Part shown: piece after piece, positions 58,518 through 64,000 of the stretch | Position numbering within the stretch: position 1 is the first letter of the stretch | Layout of the letters: every line of letters starts with the position of its first letter | Origin: Limonium bicolor | Lineage: Eukaryota > Streptophyta > Magnoliopsida > Caryophyllales > Plumbaginaceae | Length of the DNA: 64,000 bases | Assembly: GCA_023374045.1 (NCBI GenBank) | Contig: CM041780.1 | Span: forward strand, 93,715,005 to 93,779,004 | Direction of reading: 5' to 3' | The notes under the pieces: model-generated | What the model was told of the DNA's origin: nothing | Databases searched by the model: none | Seen by the model: only the letters and a program-made list of their open reading frames with translations | Program-made: the position numbers and the translations under genes

Positions 58518-61500
58518 TGAAATACCCCGAATATTACTACTACCTTAATTAATAAGGGTTAAAATAAATCATGTGCATTCAATTATTATTGTATAAAAAT
58601 ATATAGTCCAAAATGGATATTAAACTATACATTAATCTCTAATCAAAGAGAAAATGTCATTAAGGAGAAATCAACTCCTAAATTTAATATCACATGTAAT
58701 ATATTAGTACATGAAATAAATACCACCAATATTCCTTAATAAATTAAATAAATACATTATATTGTCTAAATGATCCTAGTTACAATATATATACCAATGT
58801 ATATACTCTTTAAGACCAAACTACTATAAGCCATATGTAACACCTACCTATAGTATTATATGTACAATTGTGATATAATATTATCTAATGAAAATATTCA
58901 ATTTTCCCCTCCCATTTCTTGTACAACGGGTCACCTGCACAAGAAAAAAAAAACAAAAACAAGATGAGATTAGACCATAAACAATTAAATAATTAACAAG
59001 TACAAGTTTCACTTTTCTTTTCTTTACCTTCCCCATATACCGTCAGAACAGCCTCCCTGCTCCAGCCTTCTCTCGACTGAAGACAACTCCTCCTTCTCTT
59101 CTTTTCTCTAACGTAGCAGCAGTTCCAGGCTGTAGCTATCTCTCCTTCCATTTTCTATTTGTACAACAGTAAACATAGAGGTACTGCTACCTCTCTTACG
59201 ACAGCTTCCTTCCCCCATCTTCTACCCTCCAGCTAGTCACTTTTATTCTTTTTCTTCTTACCGTACAACCCAGCCATCTCTTCATTCATCTTCATTGATG
59301 GTAATATTGCAACCTAAACTTAGAACAATTTTGCACAGCTCTGCGCCTTCCTCCTGTTTGGCAACCCTCTGATGGATGAGCAAAATCTGCTCCATACTTC
59401 CATCAATATCTTCACTCATGGTTTGCAAGCAACTGGCAAAAGGAATATGCGGCTCTTGAGCCTCACGCCATTCTCCACACTCGTGGTAATATTGCAACCC
59501 AACATGGCGAAAAGAAACACACCTGTTGAACTCCATATCCTCTCCTTTCATCTGACGAACTGAAACAAATGCTCTGTGCTTCCATTACATCAACTGAAGA
59601 ACAAGGAACACCTTCATTCCTTCAACTAATGACAAAGTAAGTAATAGTTCTGCACTTCCCATTATCTTTTTCACACTGACGAACTCAGACATACATGCTT
59701 GCGTTTCACTCTGCTCCCTCACGTTTCTTTCTTTTTTCTTTTACTCCCACCTCTTTTCCTTCCTCTATTGCTGTAGATTGCAACAACAGCTTCAGCATGA
59801 ACTCATTCTCAGCCCATGTTTGACAGCGCAACTACACAGCAAGTGGTAACACCTCCATGCCTTGCCTTCGTTTTCTTTTTTTCTGGACATGGAAACATCA
59901 CCTTGGCTCACCTTTCTTCTTGCTGCCAAGGCTAACAGAGTACACCCTTGGAGGCTCCCAAACCAGAGGGAGTGCACCAGTTGAGAGGCATCCTTCTCGT
60001 TCTTCAACGGTGGAAAAAAAAAAGTCACCGGAAACTACATTCTTTCCCCCAGTTTTGATACCGAAACTACTGCTACTATTGACACATCCTTCTGGCTCTT
60101 ATACTCTGGCGTGGAAGCTTCAATTCAACCCCCTTGTTGAGCCTAAAACCGACAGCAGAAAACATCAAAGGAAGAGTATATGAGCGAGGTAAAAATCTGA
60201 GAATAACAAGGCTTTACAAGTTCTGTTTTCCCTCTGTTTTCTTGCTCAACAACTGAGCCTATCCTCTCTGTGTATAACCACCGTAGGAGCCTTGCAAAAC
60301 AACAACATACCGTGAGCAGTGGGAAGAATATAATGGGGGAGAAACCAAGATTTTAAGGAGGTAAAAACAAACTCAAACCTTGAGTATTATATGCAAATAT
60401 AAGCAGTTGAATTACGTACAAAGATCTGGAACTGAGCAGTGTATATGCGCATGTTAAGGCTGAGGAAAAGAAAGTTTGTAGCTGGTGTGGCTGGTGAGAA
60501 ATCTGTGGGATCCTCTTGGTGATTAACTAAGGTAATAATGAATTATGTTCCCTTTTAATACTTAGGAAATTGCTAATTAAATGCTGAGTGATAACCGAAC
60601 CAAATATATATATATATATATATATATATACATGTGTGTCCCTTGGTGTTTATAGTACGTAACAGGTAATGGTACCTATATATATGTATTATTTAGCGTT
60701 GATAGGGTGGTAGATTTGGGCATGTATGACTTGTTAAAATCAAAATGTGTGGAAATGATAAGGAAATAATTTGAGAAAAATGGTTTAAAAAGGGCAAAGT
60801 AACATACCGTATAAACCGTGGTGTTGATACAATTTTAGAGATATTTAAATGCCATTTTAAGATAATTGTATGCTATTTTTAAGGACATATATTTAGGCCA
60901 CCTCATTATAATTATTTTGAGCCATAAATAGTCATTAATTAATTTATAGGTTGATTTGTAAAACTATATAAATTTCTGTTGCAAAACCCTTTTTTTCTAG
61001 CAATTATAATTATTTAGTAACACCTTAGAAAAATATAGGCATAATTATAAACTTATATCATGGCTCAAATGAATTTTAGAACCTTGTACAAATATTTTAT
61101 TATAAATAAATGAATCGTATTTGGGGGCAAAATATAATTAAGGAAATATAGAATATAAACGGTAATAATAACCGAATGGAATGATTTTAGAGATTTTAAT
61201 AAGTATAACATATGATTTTCATGGAATTAGGAGTTAATCGTAAAATTAGGAAATTATGGGGGATGTTTCCGTAAGTAATAGCAAATTGATCAAAGGATGT
61301 ATTGGGTGGTCAATCTTGACTACGTATGAGGGTTGACCAAGTTATAAATGATAAGATAGCTATTTTAGATATTTAAAGAAACATTAAATTAAAAATAATA
61401 ATTATATAACAAAAAAATTAGGGGTGTCTGAGTGGTTACCGAAAGTATAGTGGTTGGAATGTAAATATTGGAACCCTTGAGTTTTATTGGGAATTCTAGA

Positions 61501-64000
61501 AAATTTTGGGGTGAGTTTGAGGAATAAATTAATTAAGAGTACAATATATAGTATAGGTATTGAATTGTAACAATTATAAAAACTTAGGGGTATATATGAG
61601 TGAATACCGAAAATCTGGGGGACAATAGAGAATTTATGAGACTTTTGGGGTTGTACAATTACGAAGAAGAATTTGGTTTAGAATGAGGATTTAAATAATT
61701 AAGGTGTATAATATAAGGTTTTATGTGATTAAATGAAAGTTTATAAAGAAGGGTTGGTAGTGTAATTATAAGGAAGATGTGGGGGAATAACTAAATCTGA
61801 ATAGTCTACGGGATTACTCGTAAATATATACATACATATGTATATTATAATGTTGAGACATCTGAGATTATAAAAAAAAATATTGGAAGTACAACAATTA
61901 TAGAAAATGGGGTGGTTTTGTAAATAAACAAAACTTGTGGGAATGGCATGAGGATTGTCGAAAATAAAGAGGCTGTTCGGAAATTAAACCCATGAGATAA
62001 GGATGTGATAATGGTTGGAAACCTTGGTTTATAAATTAATAAGACTAGAAAGGTAGTAGTTATTATATATGGGTTGATTTTATAAATAATCAAAATGTGT
62101 GGGGAAGAGATTAGTATTACCGAAACTTTATATGGGCTGTTTAGGAAACTTCAAAATATGGACAACATATATTATAAAGTTTTCGGGTGACATAATGTGA
62201 CGTTATATTAAAGAATGAAAGGATTTAGTATAAAGGAGTTATTAAGAGCAAATATGCATTATGTACATTTAAATTAAATGATGGGGTGAGTGGGTGAATT
62301 TAGGAAGTATAAGGTATGGTTGGAGTTTCATTACAAGGAGAACTCTATAATTTATATCATGGGAATTTATAATGTGACATGGAGATACAATAAGAATAAC
62401 AAGTTACCTACGGGATTGTACGATTACAAGTATAAACGTGAAAATAACGACAACCGTATTACAAATGTATGAAGTGGTATGATATTTTACATACACGTAA
62501 AAAGTGCGTAAACAATGACAACGCATAGCAACGACTATAACACATGCGTACTGGTATATATATAAATGCTCGTGCACTTACATAAATGTAACTACGCGAA
62601 TTGGTTCGTACAACGAAATGTTTTTAACTGTCATACATGCACGCACGTAGCGATATTCCTGCATGAATGTAGCCCGACAATACGTAAACAATTGTGAACG
62701 AAACTCCACGTGATAAGTATTGTTATCGTAGCAACTATTACGTACTCGTGAACTGTAACGAGCAAGTAAGCCTAAATCCCAAGAATTTACGAACATCAAG
62801 TTGAATAAGAAATCAACTAAGGGGTTAGCTACGGGATGGAAGTTAGAGTTTGGTCTATGATGATTAAGCCAGTGCAAATTGTATATGTAAATACTGACAT
62901 TAGAATAACAAATGTATCAGAGTTACGAGTTGGTAGACACGAGTGTTGTGAGCGCTAGAGACTACGCGGGAATCGTCACGCGAGCGTCCGACGGTGTACG
63001 GTATGTTTATTGTGTGATCTGAACCTCTGAGGGAAGCCTCGGTTCGGGTATTGGTTGACTATGTGACAAGAGCGATATGGTTGCTATGCATGACTGTGTG
63101 GATTATTTATAAGGTTGGTAAGCTATTGTTACTGTGCGTGACGTCTTCGGACAATATCATTATGATTGTTTATGTTGTTGGAATACTAATATTCGGGAAC
63201 TTTATCCCTAACTGACCTAAGTAAAACACTTAGGAACGAGACTCGGGATCCTCAGTCTCTAGAGCTTGATATTCGAACATGGTTATAACCTAGATTATTT
63301 CTAGGGAAGTACATAGGACTTCAAAGGTAATACATGGTAAAGACTTCTCCTAGACCTAAGAATTTACTTAGGGTAGTTGATTAAGGATTAATCACATACT
63401 GGAGAGTGTTGGTTATGGTACATGGTATAGGAATCCAATTAGTCTCGACTAGTTGGTTGCGCATTGGTGATCACCGGAGTATAACGTCCGTATTGGACCG
63501 ACTCCCTCTATATTCCGACGGGCCTAGATAGACTGTTGGACCAGGGTGCCGACTTTGGCACACGGCTTCGGCCATTCATGGACGCCTTTATTAGGCAAGT
63601 GGAAGTTCCGGGATTGAATGATCCTTGGCAATGAGCACTTCGTGTGTACGGGAGGACTACTGTCCAGTGAGGTTATTTACGGGTTGTCCCAACACGACAC
63701 CCATGGATATTGAGGTTAAGACTTAATGGTGGCTAACATAATTTTAAGGAAAAATTACTAACATCTCGATGGAAGTATCTACGCGTTTGTATTAATGTTT
63801 ACAGTACATTGTATGATCTTTTATAACACATGGTACCTGGCATGTTGTGGATTGTATGTAATGTATGGGTTGTCACTTGATGGATTTCTGTATGCTTATG
63901 CATGTTATTTACTGCTGTCATATAAACCGTAAAATGAACCAGCATGTAATCAACCTCATGTTCAGACGGCTAATTGACCTAAGTGACCTAAAGGGTCTAG
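58518..64000 (+). repeat. Element E 3' LTR (incomplete at window end)
   Basis: The LTR starts TGAAATACCCC; 5,483 bp are in the window, so about 0.5 kb is missing by comparison with C. It contains a donor-like site GAGCGAG|GTAAAA near 60188, the TA microsatellite and the inverted 89-codon frame. Confidence 0.9.

Larger units (their letters stand above)
52214..64000 (+). mobile_element. Element E: inverted near-copy of C, runs off the window
   Basis: Plus orientation: truncated 5' LTR 52214-52666, interior 52667-58517, 3' LTR from 58518 to beyond 64000. It faces C head to head, so 52214-64000 and the C left LTR plus interior form ~11.8-kb inverted arms. Confidence 0.9.

Overview
This window is repeat DNA from a flowering-plant genome. 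The species cannot be named from it. Evidence for a plant: tRNA-iMet-type primer binding sites (TGGTATCAGAGC), a Tekay/Del-like chromovirus polyprotein, a Copia gag start, a long-TIR Mutator-like MITE and a plant-type U6 snRNA scrap. I found no free-standing host gene and no tRNA or rRNA gene. Nearly all of the sequence is nested LTR retrotransposons with very large LTRs (about 4-6 kb). They share the same ends (TGAAATACCCC ... GGGGTGTTACA), the same primer site and the same polypurine tract.

Layout. 1-442: 3' end of an LTR (F, family of B). 443-1741: end of an older related LTR (G). 1742-3400: AT-rich flank holding a 27-bp U6 retroposed scrap. 3401-3847: short-LTR Copia element cut off 18 codons into gag by element A. 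3848-18371: element A, minus strand, a full LTR-internal-LTR Ty3/gypsy chromovirus. 18372-18837: a second internal fragment of the A family chained to the A 5' LTR. 18838-30030: element B, plus strand, truncated 5' LTR, 5.2-kb non-coding interior, and a 3' LTR that carries a MITE and is broken by C. 30031-52166: element C, minus strand, LTRs near 6 kb and a 5.9-kb non-coding interior; its left LTR contains D, a 4,454-bp solo LTR with a perfect 5-bp target duplication. 52167-52213: filler. 52214-64000+: element E, plus strand, nearly identical to C but inverted.

Element A is the only coding element. Read right to left it encodes Gag (three exons separated by candidate GT-AG introns), then an intact AlkB-type 2-oxoglutarate/Fe(II) dioxygenase domain, then protease, RT, RNase H and integrase with a C-terminal chromodomain. 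The AlkB exon lies between the Gag zinc knuckles and the protease, in the sense direction. Its catalytic residues are all visible and it has no internal stop, while gag and pol carry several stops and 1-2 nt frameshifts. Candidate splice sites are phase-compatible with two products from one donor: Gag joined to AlkB, or Gag joined to Pol with AlkB skipped.

B, C and E look like LARD-type non-autonomous relatives: about 1% LTR divergence in B yet no coding interior. They share with A a PBS hairpin with a compensatory base-pair change, a duplicated polypurine tract and, in the LTR, a hairpin followed by a 3' splice-site-like sequence. A, B and D also share a promoter-like block, a matching 5' splice site and an array of hairpins whose stem sequence differs between families. 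A plausible reading is an autonomous A-like element supplying proteins to B- and C/E-like passengers; this is inference.

Limits: everything was read by eye. Many A-family frameshifts and LTR differences are one-base indels, so consensus errors in the assembly are a real alternative to true decay.
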